DNA of 54,958 nucleotides from a virus. The notes under the pieces were generated by a model that saw only the letters and a program-made list of their open reading frames with translations, was not told the DNA's origin and ran no database searches. Location of the stretch: IMG/VR virus record IMGVR_UViG_3300020214_002535, positions 1 through 54,958 of that record; one strand, 5' to 3'. Numbering within the stretch: the first letter of the stretch is position 1; each line of letters opens with the position of its first letter. Position numbers and translations under genes: made by a program. Below are positions 44,649 through 53,228 of the stretch, in pieces.

Positions 44649-45595
44649 AATTGTATGTTATTTTTCCGGAAAATGTTGATGACTTCATGCCAGTCAATGA
44701 CCAACTAATTCCAGCAAAAATATTTAATTCTTTAGGTGCAATCGTAAGTAAGCAAGAAGCTTTTTTTTCTTCCATCGCTTCAAATGTAAAAAAGGAAGAC
44801 TACATTCTTGTTTATCCAACTCTTCATAAAAAATGGAGAGAGCAATTTAAAAAAATAAATTGCACAAAAATATTACGAAATATCGATCCAGCTAAATCTG
44901 ATGGAATTTTATATAGAACTGATTTAGAACTACATGAAGAAATAGGAGGATTTGATAGATGGTTTGTCGGCGTTCCATCTGAAAAAAATCTTAACTTCTT
45001 AAGAAACAAAGGATTAAGAGTCGACCCCTTTACTCATTGTTTAGATTTTAATGGAATGATATCTCCTGATGAAGCTAGACAAACAAAAAATTATGATGTT
45101 ATTTTAAGCGGTCAACAACATGAAAAATTTTATCCTGATCGATGGAGATTAATGAACTATTTTCTAGGTGGACAAAAAAAATATAAAACATTATTTTTGC
45201 CCCACCCTGGGTTTGAAATTTCCAAACGACGTCATGAATATATTGGAGAAAATTACGTAAAATTATTACATAATTTTTGGGCCGGGCCCGTAGGGGTTGG
45301 ACATGCGGATGGTTTACATATGAAATTTTTAGAAATGGCTAAGGCGTATGTTTTACCCCTAGGTTCGGTTCCAACTTATATGATTGTTGAAGCAGCAAAA
45401 GAAATTTGTCAAGTTGGCATGTCTGAAACAGATGAGCAAATGGAAAAAATTATTAGTGACTTGTTTTTAGATAAAGAAGCGTTATGGCAACGAATAGTGA
45501 GTTATTCAAGCATAATCAAGAGTCACTATGATGCCAACATGGTAATAAAAGAAATTTATCGTTCTATTATGCAAAACAAATCAATAAAAGATTGA
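44645..45595 (+). CDS. Putative glycosyltransferase or glycan-related protein
   Basis: The 316-residue protein starts MKLYVIFPENVDDFMPVNDQ and has YDVILSGQQHEKFYPDRWRL followed by KTLFLPHPGFEISKRRHEYI and EMAKAYVLPLGSVPTYMIVE. The last segment recalls CgeB-like GT-B C-terminal domains, which have an E-A or K-x-x-E-A donor motif. No strict family motif is visible, so the call rests on overall layout and context. A GC-rich stretch encodes AGPVGVGHADG (45281 onward). It overlaps the DegT gene by four bases. Confidence 0.5.
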   Translation: MKLYVIFPENVDDFMPVNDQLIPAKIFNSLGAIVSKQEAFFSSIASNVKKEDYILVYPTLHKKWREQFKKINCTKILRNIDPAKSDGILYRTDLELHEEIGGFDRWFVGVPSEKNLNFLRNKGLRVDPFTHCLDFNGMISPDEARQTKNYDVILSGQQHEKFYPDRWRLMNYFLGGQKKYKTLFLPHPGFEISKRRHEYIGENYVKLLHNFWAGPVGVGHADGLHMKFLEMAKAYVLPLGSVPTYMIVEAAKEICQVGMSETDEQMEKIISDLFLDKEALWQRIVSYSSIIKSHYDANMVIKEIYRSIMQNKSIKD

Positions 45596-45599
45596 TTAA

Positions 45600-45836
45600 A
45601 TGCAACTAACACAACAAAAAATTTATTTCATAATAAATCCTAGATGGCCAGATCCACAATCACGAGGATCGTCTATAATGAGGGCTTATGTACCAACAGT
45701 TTGTCTTTCAAAGTTTATTAAGTCTTATGTTGGCAAATCGTTACCAGACGACGTGCAAAAAAATGATATAGTAATTTTTCTTAAGGATATGCATCATCCT
45801 GATTTGTTAAAAGCGAAAAGTTTAAATCGTAAATAA
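45600..45836 (+). CDS. Short protein resembling a glycosyltransferase N-terminus
   Basis: The 78-residue ORF begins MQLTQQKIYFIINPRWPDPQ and contains RGSSIMRAYVPTVCLSKFIK and KNDIVIFLKDMHHPDLLKAK. It reads like the opening Rossmann half of a glycosyltransferase that ends early, before the donor-binding domain. It could be a gene remnant or a small accessory protein. No closing sequence in another frame was found in the 22 bases before the next gene. It lies four bases after the previous gene. Confidence 0.45.
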   Translation: MQLTQQKIYFIINPRWPDPQSRGSSIMRAYVPTVCLSKFIKSYVGKSLPDDVQKNDIVIFLKDMHHPDLLKAKSLNRK

Positions 45837-45858
45837 ATCTTAATTTAATAAAGGAAAA

Positions 45859-46821
45859 ATGAAAAAAAAATCAATAGCAGTGATTGGGCAAGGCTTCGTA
45901 GGCGGTTCACTTACAACAGTTTTTTCAGAGCGTGGATTCGATGTCTATGCTTACGACAAGGCGGGAAAGTATGCAAAAGGATCTCTACCTAGCCATGGAG
46001 ATCCAGTTGCTGGATACCCCGGATCCATTGCAGAATTAATTCATGATAATGAGGAAGGTGGAACACTTGGATTTTCTAAGGTTTATTTTGTATGCCTTCC
46101 TACGCCAATGTATGATGATGGATCTGCAGACTTATCCATCGTCGATGGCGCATTAACAGAACTTTCATTAGTTTCAGGAGAGAGAATTGCTGTCGTTAAA
46201 TCAACAGTTCCGCCTGGGTCTGTCGAGATGTGGAATAAGAAGTTTGCTGAGACAGGATTACGCGTCATCTTTAATCCTGAGTTCTTAACGGAGGCAAACG
46301 CTGTCGATGATATGCGAAATCAAAACAGAATCATTCTTGGTGGACCTCGACCATGGATCAATAAGGTGAAGCAAGTTTTTGAAGCTGCATTTCCAAACGT
46401 GCCAATCATCAAGACATCAAGCACGACTGCTGAAATGGTGAAGTATGTGACCAACATCCACCTTGCCGTGAAGGTTGCACTAGCAAATGAGTTCTATCAA
46501 ATCTGCCAAGCCTTAGATTCCAAAGGGGCAAACATTGATTATGATAAAGTCATAGAATATGCTACACTCGACAAGCGGTTAGGCAGCTCACACTGGAAGG
46601 TCCCTGGACCAATGCCTGCAGATGACACAGGTGAACCTGCTTTTGGTTTTGGAGGAAGCTGTTTCGTTAAGGATATTAATGCATTAATTAGCATCGCAAA
46701 AACTCTTGGAATTGATCCGAAGGTAATGAATGGTGCATGGCACAAGAACATGGAAGTCAGACCACAAAGAGATTGGGAAAAGCTTGTAGGCAGAGCAATT
46801 TCAAAGAAACCAAAAGATTGA
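45859..46821 (+). CDS. UDP-glucose/GDP-mannose dehydrogenase family protein, C-terminally short
   Basis: The 320-residue protein has an NAD-binding start IAVIGQGFVGG, VVKSTVPPGS, FNPEFLTE (E141), EMVKYVTNIHLAVK (K196) and GFGGSCFVKD with catalytic C268. Thus the NAD-binding and central domains are present, but it ends about 50 residues after the cysteine, without the C-terminal UDP-binding domain of typical enzymes (about 390-440 residues). It could make a uronic acid or act on a diverged substrate. An AAGGAAAA Shine-Dalgarno precedes the ATG. Confidence 0.82.
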   Translation: MKKKSIAVIGQGFVGGSLTTVFSERGFDVYAYDKAGKYAKGSLPSHGDPVAGYPGSIAELIHDNEEGGTLGFSKVYFVCLPTPMYDDGSADLSIVDGALTELSLVSGERIAVVKSTVPPGSVEMWNKKFAETGLRVIFNPEFLTEANAVDDMRNQNRIILGGPRPWINKVKQVFEAAFPNVPIIKTSSTTAEMVKYVTNIHLAVKVALANEFYQICQALDSKGANIDYDKVIEYATLDKRLGSSHWKVPGPMPADDTGEPAFGFGGSCFVKDINALISIAKTLGIDPKVMNGAWHKNMEVRPQRDWEKLVGRAISKKPKD

Positions 46822-46853
46822 ACTAACAATTAAGAGGGCGTTACTATTAAATA

Positions 46854-47672
46854 ATGCAAGAAGTAACACCTTCATTTGAGGTACTGCCGACGGGAAAACA
46901 ACACATTTCATTTTCAGAAGTTAAACTCTGGAAAGAGTGTTCGTATCGTCACAATTTAGTTCATATTAAAAAAGTTGATCTTTCGAAACCATCTCCTGTA
47001 TTAGACTTTGGTACTGCTGTTCACGCTTCATGTGAGCACTACCTACTGACTCGCGAGATGAAACCCGAAATTGCTTTCGAGCATATGGAGAAAGCCTGGG
47101 CGCAGCACGAAGGGAATCCAGACTTTTCTCCAATGTCTCTTGCAAAAGCTAAGTCAGAAGCTGAGGCTATTCTTGTAGAAGTTCCTAAGTTTTTTGATGA
47201 AACATTCCCTGAGTGGGAAGTTGTTGACGCAGAGCATCAACTTTATGAAGCTGTTGAAAATCATCCTCATGCTTTTAAGGGTTTTATTGACGGCATAATC
47301 AAATGCAAAGGAAAAAAAGGAGAAACTTTGTATTGGATTTTAGACCATAAGACAACGGCACGCGGATGGTTTAGAGAAAAGCGTAGTGATGATATGGTGA
47401 AAGCCCAATTGGCTCTTTATAAGAACTATTGGTGTCAAAAAAATCCGACAGTTCCTATGAAAGACGTCCGCTGCGGTTTCGTTCTACTAAAGAAATCAGC
47501 AAAGTCTGGCAATCACTGTGAGCTATTCTCTGTCTCACTAGGTGAGGTGCCAATCAAACGATCTCTTAAAGTTGTTAGTAACATGTTGACATCAGTAAAG
47601 AGAGGAATCGCATTAAAAAATCGAGATGCATGTACTTGGTGTGAATATAAAAACACCGAACACTGCACTTAA
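46854..47672 (+). CDS. RecB/Cas4-type PD-(D/E)XK nuclease with probable Fe-S cluster
   Basis: The 272-residue protein has GTAVHASCEHYL (histidine motif), KGFIDGII and WILDHKTTARG (D...D-x-K), and KAQLALYKNYW (QxxxY), the order seen in RecB-family exonucleases. Cysteines C29, C260, C263 and C271 match the iron-sulfur cluster of AddB and Cas4. It may process DNA ends in recombination or degrade host DNA. It sits between the sugar island and two further glycosyltransferases, and is 32 bases from the preceding gene, with GAGGG upstream. Confidence 0.85.
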   Translation: MQEVTPSFEVLPTGKQHISFSEVKLWKECSYRHNLVHIKKVDLSKPSPVLDFGTAVHASCEHYLLTREMKPEIAFEHMEKAWAQHEGNPDFSPMSLAKAKSEAEAILVEVPKFFDETFPEWEVVDAEHQLYEAVENHPHAFKGFIDGIIKCKGKKGETLYWILDHKTTARGWFREKRSDDMVKAQLALYKNYWCQKNPTVPMKDVRCGFVLLKKSAKSGNHCELFSVSLGEVPIKRSLKVVSNMLTSVKRGIALKNRDACTWCEYKNTEHCT

Positions 47673-47674
47673 AA

Positions 47675-47705
47675 ATATTACAAACTTTTTAAAAGTTAGT
47701 AATAT
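47675..47705. promoter_or_regulatory. 31-base near-palindrome upstream of a glycosyltransferase gene
   Basis: The intergenic gap between 47672 and 47712 is occupied by a nearly perfect inverted repeat: 15 paired bases on each side of a single central base, with one mismatch. The arms are AT-rich (5' arm ATATTACAAACTTTT). It could be an operator, a transcription terminator for the upstream nuclease gene, or a processing site. No strong T-run follows, which argues somewhat against a standard terminator. Confidence 0.6.
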
Positions 47706-47711
47706 AACGAC

Positions 47712-48956
47712 ATGCAGAAAAAAACTATATTAATGCTTTCAGACCACCCTTTAAGTTCTAGTGGCGTTGGAACGCAGGCTAGATGGTTGATTCATGGATT
47801 GCTAACAACCGGAAAATACAAATTTAAGTGTTTTGGCGGGGCGATGAAACATGAAGATTACAGAACCGTCGTAGTAAATGAAGATTTTATTATCAAACCT
47901 ACGGACGGATTTGGAGATAGAAATATGTTGCGTCAAGTTCTAGCTACTGAAAAACCTGATGCAATATTGCTTTTTACAGATCCAAGATTTTTTATTTGGA
48001 TTTGGGAAATGGAAGACGAAATTCATCAAGTATGTCCTATAGTATATAATCACTTATGGGACAATCTTCCATGGCCAGAATTTAATAGAGTTTTATATGA
48101 GTCGACAGATTTAATCAACTGCATCAACTGGCCAACGTATCAAATGATCAAAGAACGATTTCCTGAGAAAACAAACTACATTCCTCACTCAATTCCTAAA
48201 GAGGTCTATTATCCTTTACCTGAAGAAGAACAACAAAAAGTAAAAATTTCTTTATTAGGAAAAGATAAGAAAGATCACTTTGCTGCATTATTCGTTTCAA
48301 GAAACGCAAGAAGAAAAATGCCAAGTGATATTTTAGTTTCATGGAAGCAATTTATTGATGAGTTGAAACTTAGACATGGTCATTCAAACGCGACGCTCAT
48401 TATGCATACAGAGCCTTTAGATCCAGAAGGTCCTAATTTGCATCATGTTGTCGATATGTTAGGAATAAGAGATTCAATAGTCTTTTCTAAGAACAGAATT
48501 GAGTTTCAGGATATGAATAAACTTTATAATGCCGTTGATACAGTTGTAAATCGAAGTTGTAATGAAGGATTTGGTTTATCAACGTTAGAAGGGATGATGT
48601 GCGGAAAACCAATTATCGCAATTAAAACTGGAGGATTAACTCGACAAGTTGAAGACTTAGAAACTGGCGAGCAATTTGGGATTGCGTTAGAACCTGATGC
48701 AAAATCTTTAGTAGGAAATCAAATGGTCCCTTACATCTATGAAGATTACGTAACCCATGAACACCTTGCAAGTGCATTCATGGAAATGTATGAGTGGGGT
48801 CCAGAAAAAAGAAAACAAGTTGGCCTCCGCGCGCTCGAACACGCAACAAAAGATTATAATATAGAAAATTTAATAAAGCGTTGGGATGAGACTTTGACTA
48901 CGCTACTTGAAAAGTGGAAAGATAATCACCATAGTTGGGAAATAAAAGAAATTTGA
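47712..48956 (+). CDS. GT4-family glycosyltransferase
   Basis: The 414-residue protein has SSSGVGTQARWLIHGLLTTG at the start, NYIPHSIPKEVYYPLP, and NEGFGLSTLEGMMCGKPIIA in the donor domain, with the E-G-F-G-x-x-x-x-E-x-x-x-x-G-x-P pattern of GT4 enzymes. It is full length with no membrane segments. It follows a long palindrome and has no strong ribosome binding site. It is paired with another GT4 gene nine bases downstream. A role in decorating the phage or host glycan is inferred from its family only. Confidence 0.85.
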   Translation: MQKKTILMLSDHPLSSSGVGTQARWLIHGLLTTGKYKFKCFGGAMKHEDYRTVVVNEDFIIKPTDGFGDRNMLRQVLATEKPDAILLFTDPRFFIWIWEMEDEIHQVCPIVYNHLWDNLPWPEFNRVLYESTDLINCINWPTYQMIKERFPEKTNYIPHSIPKEVYYPLPEEEQQKVKISLLGKDKKDHFAALFVSRNARRKMPSDILVSWKQFIDELKLRHGHSNATLIMHTEPLDPEGPNLHHVVDMLGIRDSIVFSKNRIEFQDMNKLYNAVDTVVNRSCNEGFGLSTLEGMMCGKPIIAIKTGGLTRQVEDLETGEQFGIALEPDAKSLVGNQMVPYIYEDYVTHEHLASAFMEMYEWGPEKRKQVGLRALEHATKDYNIENLIKRWDETLTTLLEKWKDNHHSWEIKEI

Positions 48957-48965
48957 AGAGGAAAA

Positions 48966-50132
48966 ATGAAAAAAGTTGTTTTTAGAGGACCTGCCCTCAC
49001 GCAATCCGGATATGGAGTTCATAGCCGCCAAGTTGCAAAATGGTTATTGTCAAGAAAAGATATTGATGTCAAGTTTTTATTAACCCCGTGGGGCGATACT
49101 CCATGGATTTTAAATAAAACTAAATGTGATGGACTAATCGAACAAATCATGTGTAGAACCGCAAGTAACGCTAGCGGCTATGATGTTTCAATTCAACTTC
49201 AACTTCCTAATGAATGGGATAACAATTTAGCAAAAACGAATATCGGCATCACAGCTTCAGTAGAAACAGATTTAGCAAATCATGAATGGGTTCATGCATG
49301 CAATAAAATGTCATGTATTATTTTGCCTTCAACCCACGCATTAAAAAGCTTGAAAAATTCAGGACAATTAAACGTTGAGTCTCACATTATACCTGAGTCT
49401 TTTACTGAAGAAATTACAAAAGTTAATGATGGAATCGATCTTTCTGAAATAAAAACTTCTTTTAACTTTTTGGTTTTTGGTCAAATGACTGGAAATAATC
49501 CATTTAATGATAGAAAAAATTTATTATTTACTATTAAATGGTTATGCGAAACATTTTCTAAGGATGATGACGTTGGAGTTATTATCAAAACAAATGCTGG
49601 AAGAAATACAAAAATTGATCGTAATATTGTGGTAAAAAATCTTGAAGCTCTTTTAAGAGAAGTTCGTAAATCAATCAATCCTAAAATTTATTTGCTGCAT
49701 GGCGAAATGAGCGATGCGCATGTTTCATCTCTTTACAAAAACCCTAAAGTAAAAGCGCTAATTTCATTGACAAGAGGAGAAGGATACGGACTTCCGATAT
49801 TAGAAGCTGCAGCATCAGGATTACCAGTTATCGCTACAAATTGGTCTGGTCATTTAGATTTTATGAAACACACTAAATTTATTGGTGTTAACTACGACTT
49901 AGTTCAAGTTCATGCTTCTAGAATTGATAATAAGATATTCATGAATGATTCAAAGTGGGCAGAGCCGTTGGAAGATGATTTTAAAAAGAAAATAATAAAG
50001 TTTAAAAATTCATCTTCTTTACCAAAAAAATGGGCCGTTGAAGGGTCAAAGAAAATTATAGAATTTTATAATCATAATTCTGTTTCTAAGATTTATGATG
50101 AAAAACTTTCGAAGTATTTGGTTAGTGTATGA
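48966..50132 (+). CDS. GT4-family glycosyltransferase
   Basis: The 388-residue protein starts MKKVVFRGPALTQSGYGVHS, continues with SHIIPESFTEE, and has GEGYGLPILEAAASGLPVIA in the donor domain, the same E-G-Y-G motif as its neighbour. It overlaps the next small gene by four bases. An AGAGG ribosome binding site precedes the ATG. The two adjacent GT4 genes may act in sequence on one acceptor. Confidence 0.85.
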   Translation: MKKVVFRGPALTQSGYGVHSRQVAKWLLSRKDIDVKFLLTPWGDTPWILNKTKCDGLIEQIMCRTASNASGYDVSIQLQLPNEWDNNLAKTNIGITASVETDLANHEWVHACNKMSCIILPSTHALKSLKNSGQLNVESHIIPESFTEEITKVNDGIDLSEIKTSFNFLVFGQMTGNNPFNDRKNLLFTIKWLCETFSKDDDVGVIIKTNAGRNTKIDRNIVVKNLEALLREVRKSINPKIYLLHGEMSDAHVSSLYKNPKVKALISLTRGEGYGLPILEAAASGLPVIATNWSGHLDFMKHTKFIGVNYDLVQVHASRIDNKIFMNDSKWAEPLEDDFKKKIIKFKNSSSLPKKWAVEGSKKIIEFYNHNSVSKIYDEKLSKYLVSV

Positions 50133-50437
50133 TTTACTTGTTAATAACAACAAATTTGCTAACTTCAATTGGTTTATTGTTCACTATTAAACGTTTTTTG
50201 AAATCAGCAGAAACTTTAGATTCTTTAGCAATTCAAATCGAAGAATCTTTAGATATTATAGATGAGTCTTACTCTAACATATCAAAACATTTAAAGTCTC
50301 CAATTATGTTTGATGACCCAGTTATCGTTTCAATGGTTAATGACGTAAAAAAAACTAGACAGTCATTATTGCTTATTGCAAATAAAATATCAAGCCCGTT
50401 TGAAAACTTAAATTCTGATGAGGATAAATTAACGTGA
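50129..50437 (+). CDS. Small N-terminally anchored membrane protein
   Basis: The 102-residue protein has a hydrophobic N-terminal span (IYLLITTNLLTSIGLLFTI, residues 2-20), then a soluble helical part with SLDIIDESYSNISKHLKSPI and FDDPVIVSMVNDVKKTRQS. Its general form recalls small conserved phage membrane proteins placed near late genes; I have no function to offer. It overlaps the neighbouring genes by four bases each, so it is translated with the late sigma factor. Confidence 0.6.
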   Translation: MIYLLITTNLLTSIGLLFTIKRFLKSAETLDSLAIQIEESLDIIDESYSNISKHLKSPIMFDDPVIVSMVNDVKKTRQSLLLIANKISSPFENLNSDEDKLT

Positions 50438-51198
50438 AAAAAGTAAAAATAAAAAAAACAAGAAAACGAAGACAAAAGAGTTCAGATGAAAAAGAACCTC
50501 AAGACTCTAAATTTTATTTTACTGCAGAAACACAAAAAGCAATATGCGAATTTCAAAAAGCAGATGATAGAAAAGTTAGAGAAAAATTTTACGTCGAAAA
50601 AATACTCCCTGCTTTTGAAAAGTTAGTTGAAAACCTAATCAATATTCACAAGTTTAGCGGGCTACATGACACATACGACGATTTAAAAAACGATTGTGTA
50701 AATTTTTTGTTTGAAACAATTCATAAATTCAATCCCACAATGGGAACAAATGCGTTTTCTTATTTTAACGTTGTTGCAAAAAACTGGTTGATAATAAAAA
50801 CCAAACAAAAAGCTCAAAGAGGAAGAAGAGATGTTAGCATTGATGATCAAAAAAGCCTTAATGCTTCAGAACTTCAAATTATAGAAGAACGAGGTTCTAT
50901 CCCGTCTCAAGATTCTGTATTAGAAAATTCTGAAAATATATCAGGAATTTTAAAACTGATGTATGAGATACGCTCAAAAGTTAAGGTTGAAAACGAATTA
51001 CTTTGCATAAATTCAGTAATAACTATATTTGAAAATATCAATGATATTGACATTTTAAATAAAAGTGCCATCCTTCTCTACATAAGAGAGTTATCAGGTC
51101 TTAGCCCGAAACAGCTAACAACATCAATGCAGGCAATTAAAAAACACTATAATAAATTAAAAGTGGAACAAATTTCTAATTATTCTAATATATTTTAA
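50434..51198 (+). CDS. Late-transcription sigma factor (T4 gp55-like)
   Basis: The 254-residue protein has a basic N-terminus, then a sigma region 2-like segment: YDDLKNDCVNFLFETIHKFN followed by GTNAFSYFNVVAKNWLI, where the aromatic and hydrophobic core for -10 recognition lies. No region 4 is visible, as in T4 gp55. In T4, gp55 replaces the host sigma factor to read TATAAATA late promoters with gp33 and the sliding clamp. Neighbouring virion genes fit a late-gene role. Start ATG overlaps the previous stop by four bases. Confidence 0.82.
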   Translation: MKKVKIKKTRKRRQKSSDEKEPQDSKFYFTAETQKAICEFQKADDRKVREKFYVEKILPAFEKLVENLINIHKFSGLHDTYDDLKNDCVNFLFETIHKFNPTMGTNAFSYFNVVAKNWLIIKTKQKAQRGRRDVSIDDQKSLNASELQIIEERGSIPSQDSVLENSENISGILKLMYEIRSKVKVENELLCINSVITIFENINDIDILNKSAILLYIRELSGLSPKQLTTSMQAIKKHYNKLKVEQISNYSNIF

Positions 51199-51222
51199 AT
51201 AAAACTGGAGATGCTAGAACAT

Positions 51223-51627
51223 ATGTCTACAATGGACGGTGATTCTAAAAATTTTGATATGGATGAAGATATTAAAATAATTGATTCTTCTGAAAAAAGT
51301 ATCAAAGAAAGAATAAAAGATTTTAGCGGATTATTAAATCAAATTGAATCTCTTAATGATAAAAAAAAGCAATTGTGGAAAGAGATTTATGAAAATGCTA
51401 TAACCGACAGACAAAATGCTTATATAATGTTTACTAAGCTTGTAATGATCGTCCAAGATAAAAGCACAGAGCATGCAGTTCATGGAAGAACTATTTCTTC
51501 TTATATCGAAAGAATGAGTAAAGCAAATGAACAATTGATTAAATTGGCAGAATTAATTTCTAAAGCAGAATATGCATCAGAATCGATTGATCCTAATGAT
51601 ATGTTCGATAAAATAAGGAACAATTAA
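51223..51627 (+). CDS. Hypothetical coiled-coil protein
   Basis: The 134-residue product is helical and coiled-coil-like (KSIKERIKDFSGLLNQIESL; RQNAYIMFTKLVMIVQDKST; ERMSKANEQLIKLAELISKA). No family is recognised. I place the start at 51223, about 12 bases after GGAG; an ATG at 51211 directly abuts GGAG and is less likely. It lies between the late sigma factor and the baseplate gene, so it might be a late-transcription cofactor or assembly protein, but that is speculation. Confidence 0.55.
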   Translation: MSTMDGDSKNFDMDEDIKIIDSSEKSIKERIKDFSGLLNQIESLNDKKKQLWKEIYENAITDRQNAYIMFTKLVMIVQDKSTEHAVHGRTISSYIERMSKANEQLIKLAELISKAEYASESIDPNDMFDKIRNN

Positions 51628-51628
51628 A

Positions 51629-53227
51629 ATGGCATCTAAAAATGCGTTGATCATCAACGGAAAACTTAATTTAGTTGGTGCTGAACACGCAGAATACAAT
51701 TACGATGCTAGTTCAACAATTTCGATTAGACAAGTCTTTCAGCAATGGGTCGTCGTTGACGTAATTTTTGATCCAATTGTACTTACAGAAAAAAAAGTAC
51801 AACAATTAGAAGAAAAATATAGACTAGAATATGGTAAAACATTTTCAAATCTTGAAAGATATGTAAGAAATAAAGTTTTACCAAGAAACACTATCATTGC
51901 TGCAAAAGTCATCATGCTTGATCAAGGGGTCAAATATGAAGTCGATAAGCTAATGTTTCTTTATCCGTTTTTCCCTCCTGCATTATCGATGCCGTGTAAA
52001 CCGGGAGAACATGTTTGGGTAATGTTTGAAAATTTGACAAGCATTGATCCAATAGGATATTGGGTTTGTGGTGTCGTTGGTTCTGGCGTCGTTGATGATG
52101 TTAACCATTCTCATTATCCAAGAATTAATCAAAGTTCTTTTGTTGAAGGTGATGCTAGCGAAAAATGGGAAAAAACAAGCCAACAAGGAAACAATCAAGT
52201 TCCATCTTATAATTTTGATGATGGAACTCTTTTTCTACAAGATAGAAAAATCTATGAAAGAATTTTAACTACATCAGAAGGTTCTGATGCGTCTGTTTAT
52301 GAGTCTGTTCCGCGTTTTAAAAAGAGACCAGGCGATATTGCCTTTGAAGGTAGCAACAACACGCTAATAGTATTAGGAAGAGATAGAACTGGTTCAGCGG
52401 TTGAATATACTACGGTTGATACATCAAATCCCAATAATCCAACAAATGATGGACCAAAAAGTGTAAGTAAAGATAAAAAAGCATTCTTTAAAAAAAGAAA
52501 TGCAGGTTCAATCGACATAGTCGCTGGTAGAGGACAAAAAGAATCTACAGCAGGAAAAACTGTAATCAACACATTGCTAAATCCAGAATTAGACAAATCA
52601 ATTAACTCATTAATGCCTAATGAAGGAGATCCTGATTTTAAAAATGATAGAAGCAGAATTTATGTTTCGCAAAACGCTGAAATTGATAAATCTTTAGAAC
52701 TACAAGGGTATAACGAAAAACTTGGAGTTAAAGACACACAAACTGGTGATGCAAGCATAATAGTAAAAACTGATAAAATACGAATATTCGCTAGATCAGA
52801 CGTTCAAATATTAGTGACGGGATTTAACGAAGAAACCAAATCAACAGAAATTACTCAAGACGTCCCAGCGGATTTAGAATTTTTAAAAAATGAAGTTAAT
52901 GAATCAATAATAGATAAAATTAAGAATCAAAAATCGTCAGAAACAAATTGGGCATCGATAACAATTAAATCAAATGGTGACATTATCTTTAAGCCCTCTG
53001 ATTCAGGTTACATCAAGTTAGGAGATGAAACCGCAGATAAAGCTATACTTTGCACCGACATACCCGTTGATTCAGCTGCGATGCAAGGAGATATAAAAAT
53101 TCACGATCCAATAAGGGGAAAAACAAATCCTGGTGGAGCAGTACCAATTTTTACAACTGGTAATAAACAAATTGGAACGGGAGAAGCTGGACAAGGTACG
53201 TTTTCTAGAAAAGTTCTTATAAAATAA
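51629..53227 (+). CDS. Baseplate hub/spike protein (gp5-like OB-fold)
   Basis: The 532-residue protein has an OB-fold-like segment FFPPALSMPCKPGEHVWVMF followed by GYWVCGVVGSGVVDDV (about 110-150), as in T4 gp5 and other puncturing-device hubs. Its end contains SITIKSNGDIIF-type strands (residues near 450-460, ASITIKSNG) followed by GYIKLGDE, which is common in spike beta-helix tips. No lysozyme domain is visible here; the peptidase-like gene downstream may supply that activity. It follows the previous gene by one base. Confidence 0.68.
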   Translation: MASKNALIINGKLNLVGAEHAEYNYDASSTISIRQVFQQWVVVDVIFDPIVLTEKKVQQLEEKYRLEYGKTFSNLERYVRNKVLPRNTIIAAKVIMLDQGVKYEVDKLMFLYPFFPPALSMPCKPGEHVWVMFENLTSIDPIGYWVCGVVGSGVVDDVNHSHYPRINQSSFVEGDASEKWEKTSQQGNNQVPSYNFDDGTLFLQDRKIYERILTTSEGSDASVYESVPRFKKRPGDIAFEGSNNTLIVLGRDRTGSAVEYTTVDTSNPNNPTNDGPKSVSKDKKAFFKKRNAGSIDIVAGRGQKESTAGKTVINTLLNPELDKSINSLMPNEGDPDFKNDRSRIYVSQNAEIDKSLELQGYNEKLGVKDTQTGDASIIVKTDKIRIFARSDVQILVTGFNEETKSTEITQDVPADLEFLKNEVNESIIDKIKNQKSSETNWASITIKSNGDIIFKPSDSGYIKLGDETADKAILCTDIPVDSAAMQGDIKIHDPIRGKTNPGGAVPIFTTGNKQIGTGEAGQGTFSRKVLIK

Positions 53228-53228
53228 A

